Positions 22,701-34,538 of a stretch of 64,000 bases of DNA are shown here, one piece after another. Source of the stretch: Isoetes taiwanensis (Eukaryota; Streptophyta; Lycopodiopsida; Isoetales; Isoetaceae); assembly GCA_021234155.1 (NCBI GenBank), contig JAJEKV010000021.1, positions 20,609,498-20,673,497 on the forward strand. The letters run 5' to 3'. Position 1 is the first letter of the stretch. Every line of letters begins with the position of its first letter. The translations under genes were made by a program, and so were the position numbers. The notes beneath the pieces were generated by a model, which ran no database searches, was not told where the DNA came from, and worked only from the letters and a program-made list of their open reading frames with translations.

Positions 22701-24880
22701 TTGTGCCATAGCCGACAAACATCGGAGGGCCCAAGTACATCAACGTTACCCCAGAGTACGAGCTGACGTACAAATAGGAGGATATGGATCGTCAGCACCA
22801 TTGCACCGGGAGGAACACCGATGACATTGCCAAGGAATAGGTGTGCAACTCGGAGGGAGGCACAAGGGGGACCTAATAGCGCTAGTAGTAATTGTAATTA
22901 TGCAATTTGCAGGGGTGAAGCAATCCACATCCTCAACACTCTTCGGGCAACACGATAGCGACAAGAGGACTCGACGTATGAGACATCGATGGAGTCGAAG
23001 AAACAATATCGGATACAGAGTCGTTAGCTGTCAAGACAAAGAGTTCAAGATGAAAAACCTTTTTTTCAACGGCCCACCTTCAGGAGCTTTTGAAAAGAGG
23101 CATGGAAGATTTCAAGTGATCAACTACACCAAAGAAGCCACCAGCAATGAGAGGCTTCTAACGAACAAAGTCAACCTCTACATCAAAGAGGATCCACCGT
23201 CCAAGGAGACCAAGAATCGAAATTACTTCGGAAGAACGTTACCTTGCTATTTCAAAGCAGCAACGAGTGGATGAGCTTCTAGCAAGCTCAAGCATCTAAG
23301 GCCATGGGGCCTAGTAGGTTAAACGTAGGGATGGTAACATCCATATTGGGATTAGAAGGCATTGTTAGACATTCTCGCCGAAAGGATTGCCCCAATATTG
23401 AGCTAAGCGTCAAATATTGGGAAGGAAACGCGATAGGAGTAACTAAAATTATACACGATTGTTAACGACATCCAACATATTGAAACCACTTGGTGAGATT
23501 GATCACCTCGCTAAGAAGGAATCATTACTAGGATAATTGTTGACCATGTATAAATCTAGTACCTCCAAAAGAATAATCCAACCCAAAAGAAAAGAAGTAA
23601 TCTAACAAGTCCGCCAACTTGTTACTTACGACATCAATTCGATTGGTAGGAATATTCCAAGAATTTAAATAACTAAGAAAGGGGAATCTCTAGAATATAA
23701 AAAGAATAGTACATGTAAGATACATCTAAAATAACAATTATAGTAATCAAATAGTCTTTTGAGACAAAAGGAATTGTCATGATGACAAAACCTTGTGGTT
23801 TAGAATCGCTTCTAACTAAGTAGGTAATCCATAACTATATTGAAATAAATGATAACATAATATGTGCATCCATCTTAGATGATTATATATGTCAGCTAAG
23901 GCTAGTAAATTAATGCGCCAAGTAAGAAGCGTATAACCTCTTAAGGGGAGAGAATAGATATGACGTTGTGTACAACGTCATTAAAAGGAGGACCACCATT
24001 TTTTTCAAGAAAGTGGGAGGGCTCAATCTTATGATTGAACGCATTGCATCAAATTGACCGACCCGTAGAATAGAGTTCACTCCTAAGCAATGGCCAAGAG
24101 AATAGAGCGTAAGCTAGATAGATACCTTAGTGCTCGTGGCCTTCAACGTCGCGAGACCGACGTAGTAGCTAACTACACCAAGGAATGGAGCAAAACTATG
24201 GGAGCAACGCATAACGACCAAGTCATCTCCAAATTACCGATGCCGCTCAATGGGTGGATGCATTCTAGCCTTAGGTAAAGCGTGTGCATGCATTATAAGC
24301 TTTAATGTCTTATAAATAAGTTACATATAGATCCTAATAATTGCATAGAAATTATCAGACGTATATGTATCATACCAAATAAGTTAAATAACAACGATAA
24401 TGGAGGTAGCATGTTAATTAATCCTTCGCAAGGATGAAATTCCTTCCAAGGATAGCTATATGACCTCGGGGTCCTTATAAATATAAATAGAAAATAGAAT
24501 TGATATACTTAAGTGCATCTTAGGGATATACTTCCAAGGGTAATGCAAGACCCAAGGAAGAGAATAAGAAGCACATCTAATTCTTGTGTATGATAATTAA
24601 AACCTTCTCTATGTAACAATAGGTCTAAAATCGGGTTATTGTTTAAATAATCGCATCTAAAAGTAATTAAATATTGTAAAGCTTAGAGTAAATATAATTG
24701 TACTATCGGAAGTAATGCATCCGATACTATGATAATGTTAATTCATAAATATTACCTTAGGGTAATTATGTAAATCACATGCATTAAAGGAGCCAAAAAA
24801 ATCGGCTCGTGCATGTCGATTTGTGTAGATCTATAGCTTGCCTAGTTAAGTATAATCTACGCATGCAACCTATGAGGTAA
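19761..24880 (+). other. internal region of element B without recognisable coding capacity
   Basis: Only short, stop-interrupted frames are present. 23230-23800 is homologous to 56650-57200 of element C (shared words such as ACTAGGATAATTGTTGACCA and CAACATATTG). Nothing resembling gag, protease, RT, integrase or the histone ORFs of element A could be read. Confidence 0.6.
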
Positions 24881-25349
24881 GGGTTGCATGCGTTGTTACC
24901 GATGATGAGATTACTACGGTGATCTCTAGGACGTGGTGTAATGTCAATGTAGGCATGACCGCGGTTCCGCTTGGAAAGTCTACTTCTGTCCCACGGAAGT
25001 AGATGACCTCGAGAGAAAGGAGGTCATTGAGGAATGCATTGATAGGAAAAGCACCTCTAGCCCCATATATGCTTTGATAGGAGGAATCTGGCCTTCACGC
25101 CCCATATACTGAAGGACCTATCCTCCACGTTGGGCAACTAAAGGTGTAGGCATGAGCCGCATACAGCATTATAGGGCCTCTCCTCGCCACGATGGAAGAA
25201 TCATCCTCTTCCTACGGAGATTAGCCATGCATTCATGTAGATAGGTGGGGTGGTCACCATATAACCAAAATTTTAATTAATATAAATGGTAATAACGTAG
25301 TGTTGACCTGCAGGCCAATAAGAGCGCTCTGGAGGGCCACGAGGTCGAA
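24881..25349 (+). other. 3' noncoding region of element B shared with A and C
   Basis: TTACCGATGATGAGAT at 24897 and the following 70 bases match element A at 7220-7290; the stretch ending in GGTGGGGTGGTCACC (about 25243) matches A near 7430 and C near 60550. No ORF. Confidence 0.65.
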
Positions 25350-25705
25350 CTACGAAGACTTGCAACACAAATTTTGTTATAACGTGTTGCAAGGGATGAA
25401 GAGTACCTTAGAAGTGTAAATTTTGTATGAAATTGATAAACTTTGATAAACTTAAATGTTGTATTAAGTAAGGTTAATAATTACCTTGCGTGGATTAAGT
25501 TATGAAATCATAAGTTAATTGGATAATGAAATAGTACAGTAATGTCTTAAACATTACCTTAGAGTAATTCTAATAATTAAGATAGTAAGTATGTAATTAT
25601 AGATATTGTAAAATTAATACAGGATTTTAAGGTGCGAAGACTTGCAACACAAATTTTGTTGGAATGTGTTGCAAGGAATGAAGAGCACCTTAAATAATAA
25701 TTGTA
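25350..25705 (+). repeat. tandem ~285-bp unit, first copy and start of second
   Basis: GAAGACTTGCAACACAAATT occurs at about 25356 and 25639, starting two units. The first runs to about 25632. The second is broken after about 60 bases by the LINE C/SF1 insertion and resumes at about 29525. Confidence 0.8.
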
Positions 25706-25770
25706 TAGAATAGAATAGAATAGAATAGAATAGAATAGAATAGAATAGAATAGAATAGAATAGAATAGAA
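25706..25770 (-). repeat. (TTCTA)13 tail of LINE C
   Basis: Thirteen copies of TAGAA on the plus strand, i.e. a pentanucleotide tail at the 3' end of a minus-strand LINE. LINE A ends in a related but different pentamer (ATTTC). Confidence 0.9.
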
Positions 25771-26410
25771 TATACATTAACGTCCCTCAGGCCGTGAGGC
25801 CCCCGGACTTGTGTAGCGTCCTGCGAGCTCCCAAAGGGTGCTGCCAGCAAACATACGCATAGGTTTTATGTAGCCATCTAGCGGGCTTCTCTTGTTCTTT
25901 ATATTACCCGCATCGTGCTTATAGCTGGCTTCTTGGCCATACACAATGCATCGCGATAAACAGTTTTGAACTGTACTTTGTGGGCCTCTCTGATCAGCCT
26001 CATCCGTGCTTCTCAGATTATTAGCCCTCTCTCTTTGTGCACCCCCCGGTGTCTTATTATCATTTCTTTTATAGCTTTCGCTACATCTGTGAGTGTCTCT
26101 TCTTTGTCCATCAGTGCTGGGAGTGGGAGATCCTACCTGACCTTGTTAAATTTGGACCTTATGTCCGTAAAAACGGGCACTCTTTTACCATGTGCTCTTC
26201 GTCTTCTATTTTTCCCCGAGTCACATACTCGACATATTCAAGGCTTGCTCTATCTATGTTCCTCCATCTATCTTTCTCAATTCGAGGTCGTGGCTCCCCA
26301 TCCCGAATCCGCCGCGTTCCCCTTTACTCTTATTCAACATGCTGCTTTTGTACGTGATATGCCCTATCTGCCCCCCTGGATTGACATGATGTAATATCTT
26401 GTTTTTGTTG
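25771..26410 (-). pseudogene. LINE C, 3' end fragment
   Basis: Minus-strand frames give RIEKDRWRNIDRASLEYVEY, RGKIEDEEHMVKECPFLRDI and RSKFNKVR, the same C-terminal segment as LINE A and B, followed by a basic, stop-interrupted end with HGLRDVNVYS and the pentamer tail. No RT motifs were found upstream of about 26410, so only the 3' end is present. What lies between 26410 and the SF1-like copy is not clearly LINE. Confidence 0.75.
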
Positions 26411-27200
26411 TATCCCTTTGATAGTGGGTTTGTGACTTTGGTGCACCAATCAGAGGATTAGATCCTCACCGCCTTGGTGTACCTGGTTGGGGAGTTGTCT
26501 CCCACTATCCGTGCACTTGGCAACCTCCGTTTTCCACTTTCATTTTATGGGGCGGAGAAGTTGATGTCATTTGCTTAATGGTAGGCACCAGGTAGGTGGG
26601 CTATTCCCCACTGCCACGGTGTATGGCGGAGACGTCCGTCTCTCTGTCCCATAGCTTTGCCTCCCCTTATTTACACCATCTACTCCTGGTTCCCTTGTTT
26701 ATTCGTTTCCTTTCGTCCATCCTTTGTGGTTGTTGTATCTCCAGTGCCGGATAGGTTGGTGTCTGTAGCTTAGTAGAAGGCACCAGTCGGTGGGCTAATT
26801 ACCCCACTCTGTCCTGGTGGATGGCGAAGACGTCCGTATCTCTGTCCCATCACTTCGCCTCTCCCTATTTGCACCATCTTCTCCTTTTCACTGTTTATTA
26901 GATTGTATCCGTACATCCGTACCTCTGTGTTCATACATATCATATATACATCTCTACTCCATACTTTCTCTTTGGAAATATTTTATCTCTTTTATAAACT
27001 TAAGAGCTAAAGAAATCTCAAACCCAGAGAGAAATAGAGGGCAAATTAGAGTGACTAACATGCCAGAAAATGTCTTTACTAAATGTCTTTACTAAATGCA
27101 ATGTCTTGAAATCAAAATATATGCTACCCCAAGCTAACAGAATTGGTCATTGTCTTGATTCAAAATGAAACAGAAAACTTATCTGAAAGCCATTCGTCCG
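26411..27200. repeat. unassigned stretch with a diverged tandem duplication
   Basis: About 26580-26705 and 26778-26910 are diverged copies (shared words GGCACCAG, GGTGGGCTA, GACGTCCGT, TCTCTGTCCCAT; period about 195). The rest to 27200 holds no supported ORF. It separates the LINE C end from the SF1-like copy. Confidence 0.6.
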
Positions 27201-27260
27201 TGTGCAAATCTTACAAAAGCACCTTCTTATCTTTACAGTAGCCTGTAGCCTGAGATCATC

Positions 27261-29519
27261 CTAGCAGAAGAAACTCCATTTGAAACTCCATTTGGAATAC
27301 CACCATTTGGAACCTGCATTCTTGCTGCCCTTAATTGATGCTGCTGCTGCTGTTGAATTTTCTGATCTTGATATTGGTGCAGAAAGTGCAACAGGACTTG
27401 TTGCTAACCTTTGCATGTTGGTGGTATTCATCCTTGGTGGTGAATAGTATTGCTGAGATAATGATCTCTGAAAAGTAACTTTATGACATCTTGGTGCATC
27501 TGTATGTCCATGCTCATTCCCTTGCCTGTTGTATGTACACTCGTGATTACAAGCATGGCAATTATTCTGTAGATGTTGGCTGCTTTGGTTTCTGCCATCC
27601 ACATGATTCATATGATGAGCCATCTCCTCCTTTCTTCTATATCCCCCAAGAGATGCATAACCTGGCCTTTAGCAAAAAACCATACTTGTTTAGTTCGATC
27701 TACCATGGAAGCAAATGAGAACTGGTCACTCTGGGCAGAAACAAATCAAACAGAATTAGCATAACCCTTTTCTGAAATCCAGGCATATACATGTTCCAAA
27801 AATGTAAGGTTGCTTGGCCTCTCCTTTCTTCGGACATAATCTGCAGCTTGTTTTTCACTGTAAGATTCTAAACACTCTGCTTTGGCAAGTGCACTAGAGT
27901 AGTGGGAAGCTGCAAAATATGCCTCTGCATTTATACCAGAGATATCCATATTGGATTTACTTTGAATGGAAGAATTTAATCGAAAGGATTTAAGCTGGGT
28001 CTGTCTCCTTTCATATTGCCCTTTAGAAAGCCCTTCTAGCTCATCTAGCCTTGCAGCTGCCTCTTCATCGGCTACAGATCCTTTTACTCTTATTATTATT
28101 ATTATCTTTGCTCCTGTCTCTCTTTCCATCCTCTTCTGTGTGTTACCACGTGGTCCAATGATAAGGCCAATAAAATTGTACCCAGGATACTCTTCGACAG
28201 GAATATACAGCTTCTTATACAATTTGGGAGGCTTATAATCTGCAGGAGGCTTGAATGCAGGGTTCTTCTTTATCAGCTCGGCAATAATCTCAAGTCTCTC
28301 TCGAGTTAGCCTCTCCCTTGCTCGATATTCCCTGGTATTGATTCAATTCTATTATCATACACTGCTCGGGAGATGGTGACCTCTTTGAGCATCGGCGAGT
28401 CTATCATCAAATAACCGTCCGGTTTGTAGTTTCTGTTTATGTCAAGAAGCTTAATATTGAAGGCTTGAAGTTCTCGGGTCCGATCAACACCTCCCGTAAG
28501 CTCCTTCACAAACTCGGGTAACCGATATTGACCCAAAGCATTGGCTACGGGATCATCGCCATTCCATCTCGACTTCCTCTTTTTGTAGTAGAACTATCAT
28601 TCTCATGAGACTCACTTCTTCGGTTGGGGATCCCACATGCTCATTCTCTTCTTTCCCGAACTTGTCCCAAAGAGAAGAAACCGCACTCTTATCGGTTTGT
28701 TGCTGTCCTTCCCCACTTATTTGATTAAGAGAATCACCACCAGGTAGTACCCTCTTTTTTGATATCCGCCATAGTTCTCTTACGAGCGTGCCCGGCTATC
28801 CGGCTTGGTATCTTCATATCTTTCGTTCCTTCGCCATGACCATTTACATCATGGCCATGATGGCTAGAATTTTCTACATCCTTTCTTACGTCGGAATCAT
28901 TTCCATAAGCCCTTTCGCATTATCGCTGCTCGCCATTTCCCACGACTTTGTGACCAAGTCTGCCGATGTCGACCATCCAATCCGAAAGCATATCCTCCAT
29001 AGTTCATTCCCTCTTGTTGAGGGAATGTTGCTTTTCCCCATAGTTTTAAAGTCGTAATCTTGATTTCCATCACGAGTACCCCCTTGTAATCCGGGCCGAC
29101 TATGTGGTCCTTCGTTTTGAGATGCACCACCATGTTCATCATATTTCCAAATCCTCGGATCGTAACTACCATGATCGGGGACGTCCGTCCACGAGAATGA
29201 AAATCTTGAGAAGGATATTCATCATACCTATAATAGTCTCTCGGATACTCCTTGAAGCGTAGGCTCCATCCTGCCTAGCTGCCTCTCTCTCCCCATTTCC
29301 ATATCCATCAGAACTGTCCCGAGACTGCCAGCGTTGCCCTGTTTCGTAGTTCTGCTCCTTATCAAACCCTAATCCTTCCTGATGTTGTTGTGCATAAGAT
29401 TTACTCCAAGGAGGTTCAGAAACAGCGCCGGGACTCCCTTGTGCACGATGAAAAAAGGCTTCCCCAGTGGCGCCATAGCCATCGAGCGCCATAGCCAACG
29501 AGCTAATGCAAATGTCCAT
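27261..29519 (-). pseudogene. SF1/branchpoint-binding-protein-like KH protein, broken copy
   Basis: Read on the minus strand. A Gly/Gln/Ser/Arg-rich N-terminal part (29519 to about 28900) is followed by RLPEFVKELTGGVDRTREL and SRAVYDNRI (28536-28335), a frameshift, the basic helix region with REYRARERL and the [12 protein letters not shown] motif, then [15 protein letters not shown] and [18 protein letters not shown] (28222-28110), the KH/QUA2 core of splicing factor 1, which binds the intron branch point. The GPRG loop is kept, but an ATT microsatellite adds two Ile and RGKGS is RVKGS. The following Ala/Ser-rich part does not match SF1 as I know it and stops at 27746; another frame continues to 27261. 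No zinc knuckles were found. It sits inside element B in antisense orientation. Confidence 0.75.
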
Positions 29520-29524
29520 ATGTA

Positions 29525-29780
29525 GTGTTAAATTGTTAAATTGTTATAAACTAAATGTTGTGATAACGGAGACTAATAAGTACCTTGTTTTAATAGAAGT
29601 TACGATTTGACAAGTTATTTGATAATGTAATGGCGTAATAATGATTTAAAAATATTACCTTAAGGTAATCTTAATAAATGTGTAAGTATTATAGTAGTAT
29701 ATCGTATGCATCAGGTTGATTGCAGGTTAGGAAGATTCCAAGGTGGGGAGACCCACGATGCTGCGGATAGCATCATTTCA
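29525..29780 (+). repeat. remainder of the second ~285-bp unit of element B
   Basis: From about 29525 (GTTAAATTGTTATAAACTAA, TTACCTTAAGGTAAT) the sequence matches 25430-25610 of the first unit. Together with 25637-25705 it rebuilds one unit, so 25706-about 29530 is an insertion. A short GGTGGGGAGA is also doubled at about 29734 and 29782. Confidence 0.75.
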
Positions 29781-29792
29781 AGGTGGGGAGAA
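29781..29792 (+). promoter_or_regulatory. polypurine tract of element B
   Basis: AGGTGGGGAGAA immediately before the LTR start at 29793. Confidence 0.8.
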
Positions 29793-31303
29793 TGTGACGT
29801 TCCAGTACGATATACGGTCTCAAGACGTATACCGTCTTGACCGCCACACGCCGCACGCCGGCCCAATCGACGCGGTAATGCGCCCGCGTGTGCCCAAGCA
29901 AGGTCGCCCTAGGGGGCAACTTGCAATGGTGCGCACACTTAGCAATGCGCGCACTTTTAGACCTTTAACCCATTAAAGGTAGACCAAGGGTCATGGAAAC
30001 CCTAAACCTAACTGATAGCCTACATAAGGCACCAAACCCTAACTTTCCCTTTTCGCCCACAGACCTTCCGAGCTCCGATTCGCACGCCTGAGGAGTCAAT
30101 TCCAACTCCCACGATCTGTCCGTGCGCCCCAGCTTGTCAGATCGTCCTCCCGACTGCATTTCGAAGCAGAACAGAGACATGGACATCTTTGGATCGAGAG
30201 GAGTGAACCAGGGATCAGGTATTTAGTCGATTGAATAGCCTAAACCTTATTCCAGCTTTCGAACCAGTAGGTTTAGCCTATTAAATCACCCGTAGTAGCC
30301 AAACAGATCCCGAGATTGACTCTAACTAAAGAACCCAACTCTATGTATGATATAGATTAGTTCTTATTCTTTAGTTCTATGATGATGTGATGGACGGATG
30401 AATTCTGTGAACTCACTGTATTGGGAAGGGGGGTAGAGACTTGAAGCTTAGTAGATGATGCTCCTAGATAGTCCCTCTTAGTGCATTACTAGATTTCGGC
30501 CTGTGTACAAGAACCCCACCTGGTTGTGGGTGAAGGGGCCAGACTGGCTTAGAATGAGGTTAGGTGTTCGACCCCTGACCCATCCCTATGGTGTGTTAGT
30601 GCTACCGGGGATCGAGTGACTAGGTCTAATGGCTTGCCACCGAGTGTGGGTAAGGCATGGGCTCGACACCCGGGGGTGGAGTTCACCTTCCAAAGGGTTA
30701 AGTCGAATAAGGGCAAGTGGCCCTCTAGTCACCTTGGGTCAAAGATGTAGATCTCTGGAGGGAGTGATCCCTACCTGCCCCATCGGGACTGGGGAGATGT
30801 AACCCAGGAATAGCCCCTTTGGCTATGCACCCGGCAGGCTACAGTCAGGTCCCAACACTTTTTCAACCTACTCTGCAAAGTGTGCACAGGAGGGGCGGAT
30901 GGAGTGGACAACCCTAAGCCATGTTCTTATGCCAGCCCAATCCATTGTCATGATTACATGCAGACTTGAACTCGAGACCCAAGCTAGTCAGTCATCCCCT
31001 GGAGTCTGAGCCTTGGGTAGGAACTCCCTTTGTATTGTGATGATCTTTGTCTATGCAGATGTTGATGCGCCACCCTTCGAGGTGGATATATGATGTTATG
31101 TTACTGACGTGTATGTTTACGCTTCCGCAGCTAGGTAGGCCCTGAGGAAGACGGGGTAAAATGACCCCTTCACTCTTCCCACTGTGGATCCTAGATGGTC
31201 ACAGTGATATGTGGAGGGCCCTGTATCAGTATGGAGCTGGTGCGGGGGATGAACTCCTGTTTGTATACGGTGCGGGCATCGTATACGAGTAGGGGACGTC
31301 ACA
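29793..31303 (+). repeat. 3' LTR of element B
   Basis: 1511 bp, starts TGTGACG and ends CGTCACA, colinear with 17613-19131. The GCGTG that follows matches GCGTA before the 5' LTR in four of five bases. Confidence 0.93.
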
Positions 31304-32643
31304 GCGTGGCTCACCAATCCATCTGCCCGTCTCAATTCAAAGATGATGTGCCCCTGTGCGAATGGAAGCAATGAGTCTGCGCCTTTTCATGGGCAAGTGG
31401 GTACGCATGTAGCATTGCGGGCCTCGTTCCAATGTGGGATTTATGTGGCATTGGTAGTGTGTTGTCTTGACATGTTCAAGGGCATTGGCATCCCAGAGCT
31501 TGCTGAGGAAGCAAGCATCGAGATATTGCCTCAAGCTATGGCGATCTGCCTCTTTTTGCACATGTATACACATGTGCTCCTGCACATTCCATCTAGCCAA
31601 CCATTGAGCTCTCTTTTCCCTCCAGCAGGCCTTGAGGCGCTACGGCCCCATTGCCATGATATAAGCTAGTTTAGGAAGACGAGCATCGTCCATATTGACC
31701 ACCTTCTGAAAATAGACAATGTGGCGATCAAGGGCCGCTCTCTGAAGAGGCAAGGATCCTGTCTCCTGTAGTAGAATTTGATATGGGACTGTGGACTTCA
31801 CCTCTAGTGCTCGTACTCAGAAGGCTTTCTGGACCTGCTCCAAGTCATTCCAATTAGCAAGTGATACTACTGGGCCCCATATTTCCACTCCGTATAAAAG
31901 GACAGGCTCCACTAAGACCTTGAACGCCCAATCATACAACTCCACTCTATGAGTGCCTTCCAGCCTGCCGTCACTCGTAGCCGTATGGATGTGTCCTAGT
32001 GCATAGTAGAAGGAAACTCCACTCCCAAATATTTGTATGTGGATGCAACTTCCACATTCGCCTCGAGAATCGAAGGAGGGGACCCTACCGACGTGAAGAT
32101 GATATGAAAACCACCTTAGTCTTGGCGAGTTGACGCCAGATATCGGTCGTTTGGCGCGTAATGTGTCCGTGGCATCGAGATGTCGTTGCATGTCTGGCGG
32201 CGTGTAAGCTAGAGGTCCACATCATCGGCATATATTAACCGCCTCGATGATCCGATAGAGAAGGTGAGCCCATCGCCCCCATTATCGCCAAGCCGACTCT
32301 CCAATTGATCAATGTAAAGCCCAAACAATGTTGGGGAGAGAGGGCATCCCTGACGAACCCCGATACTACTATCAAATGGTTGCCTTGTCTGCTGCAACCG
32401 ACCCGAGCATCTTTCATATAGCCTGTGCACTGCATTCTGCAAATCTACAAGAACCCCCAGCTGTTGCAGTCTTGCCCATAGTTTTTCCCGAGGCACAGTG
32501 TCAAACGCCTTCGCAAAATCCACAAAGCAACAATATAGATCCTGACGGCGGTTCCTATTGTCTTCAATCAAAGTTCGCAATGTGAAGATGTGGTCAACGG
32601 TTGAGTGCCGGGGTCTGAATCCTGCCTGGGTGAGGGCCCGCAC
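31304..32643 (-). pseudogene. LINE B, central part (RT palm to C-terminal region)
   Basis: Minus-strand frame 32643-32209 reads QAGFRPRHSTVDHIFTLRTL, DLYCCFVDFAKAFDTV, GVRQGCPLSPTLFGLYIDQL and RLIYADDVDL (YADD at about 32220-32235), a clear LINE RT. Later frames 32191-31817 (VLYGVEIWGP, WNDLEQVQKAF) and 31600-31337 continue toward the C-terminus with shifts and a stop. It is cut at 31304 by element B and at 32643 by an AT-rich insert. Confidence 0.9.
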
Positions 32644-34365
32644 CTATTAAATCTATACTAGAGGAATTTGTACTTTGAAATGCTTTAATATGAATAAAAA
32701 ATTGAAATTGCACTGGGCATGCAATTGTACCTTAATATTGAGCCTCTACTTCCCTATTGATGTCAATTAATAAAATGTAGAAAAATGATTGTACATAAGA
32801 GCCTACATGTGCCATAAATTTGGATTTAAAAGTTAGTTTCTTACAACTCCAAACTTCTTCCAGACAGGCAATGTGAACTCATGCTACTTCTTATTGTCAG
32901 ATTGAGACGTTTGTTTCTTTGACGAATTTTCAAGTTTCATAGGCAAAATAATATTCACAAGATTGCATGGAATCCTTATTGAATCTAAAAAATATTGCCC
33001 ATCATTCCCACCCATCTATCAAGACTCATGGATATTTTCCCAACATTCGTTTTAGAAATAGAAAATTATGTCGTGTAGTGGTGATTGGCAGTCATAACTT
33101 AGGATAAGTCAAATGTGCCAAAAAAATTAATGGTAACAATTTATATTGTGGAGATGTAAAAATGATGTGAGCCATATTTGAGAATAACAACCATGTGGTT
33201 GTCGGGGTTGTATAAATACCATCCTCAATTCTACTGTCTTCATTTTTTGTGATTTTGCAGTGTCTAAAGCTTTTGTTTTTGTTGTGTTTTGGCCTGTCAA
33301 CATTCCCGAGCATCGTAAAACAAGATCAACACAGTACCTGTAGATGTCGTAGTGGTTATATTGTTGACTATAGTGCCCTGCATCAACGATCCAAATTTAT
33401 GCCCTTTTCCCTTCTAAATTGAAACACCATCTTACGATCGTGAGTTGATGCGAGAGAACGCCATCCAACGCTGTGAGTTGATGCCAGAGATATGAAGGGA
33501 AAAGAAGAGAAAGGGTTCTTAGGAAGAAAAAGAGAGAAATCCATCAAAGAAAGTTTGGACTCAATCCAATCTCTAATCTACAAATATCTGCATCGGAGTT
33601 ATGAGAACTTCTTGAACAAGGAAAGGTATCAAATACAGTTATTCGTTGTTTCTCTCTATTACTCCACGACATGCATAATTTATGCACGAACGCCAATGGC
33701 ACCATTACTAGTAACTTATTGCAGGCCTCCAACTTAACACGATCTGGAACTTATTGTATACCTCCAATATCACACAGTGGCTGCCGTGATAAATTTCTTG
33801 TATTATTCATTAGGCCTCTTTCACGATTTTTAAAAATATTTTAGTAGAACTTGAAGACATGATAATGGCATATACCAATGGATCAAGCATTAGAAAATAA
33901 CTGCAAGAAGTTTTGATGGGGTGGACCTGTATGCCCTATAAATGATTGAGCCGACTCCTCCAGCTGAGGCGGTGCACGAGCGCCGACGCCACGAGTGTAA
34001 AGGCCCACCCCATAAAAATTACCAGGTGTAATAAGCATTGCCAATGTCGGAGGAACTTCTTCATGGTCTAAATATAACCCAGTCTGTGAGTAATATGAAC
34101 CAAGCATTTATGACGTACTAGATGACTTTCGTGGGGTGGGCCTTTACGTTACGGCCTATAAACGACGCGCCACCGTGCATCGTCACGTCACATTTGGCAG
34201 TACCACCTCGGATTTTTATCACCCCACCAAGATTATTAAATGTGAAAAAGAAAAAAAAAAGCTGGCCAGCTGCGTTTCGTTATGTATAGCTTCCCACCCC
34301 ACAAGCCTAGGCATGTGAGCTTTAACCATCTTCCATGTCGAGACATAAGTCATTCCTCCACCATC

Positions 34366-34538
34366 GCGGTAAATGTCGGACGCTGACATGTTATACCCAG
34401 CCTTAAATGGCAAAAAATCCGCTAAGTCCACAAAAACGCCGTGTAATTTTTTTTGGGCGTGGCTATAACATGTCAAACACACGGATATATTACGGATATG
34501 CCCATGGGTATAACATGTCAGCGTCCGATATTTACTGC
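34366..34538. repeat. inverted repeat with 33-35-bp arms
   Basis: Arms 34366-34400 and 34506-34538 are near-perfect reverse complements (core GGACGCTGACATGTTATACC) with about 105 bases between. A third partial copy, TATAACATGTCA, lies in the spacer at about 34463. Confidence 0.85.

Larger units (their letters stand above)
17613..31303 (+). mobile_element. Ty3/gypsy element B, non-autonomous, with two LTRs
   Basis: A 13.7-kb element bounded by LTRs 17613-19131 and 29793-31303. GCGTA before it and GCGTG after it look like a 5-bp target duplication with one change. A primer binding site follows the first LTR and a polypurine tract precedes the second. No pol, gag or protease could be recognised inside, so it would depend on a relative such as element C or an intact A. 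About 3.8 kb of its length (25706-29535) is a later insertion. Its internal part near 23230-23800 matches the region just upstream of pol in element C, and 24898-25340 matches the region after pol in A, so the pol span was lost. Confidence 0.9.

Noticed and set aside
25577-25850. Minus-strand frames with repeated YSILF
   Set aside because: Products of the TAGAA pentamer tail of LINE C, not a protein repeat.
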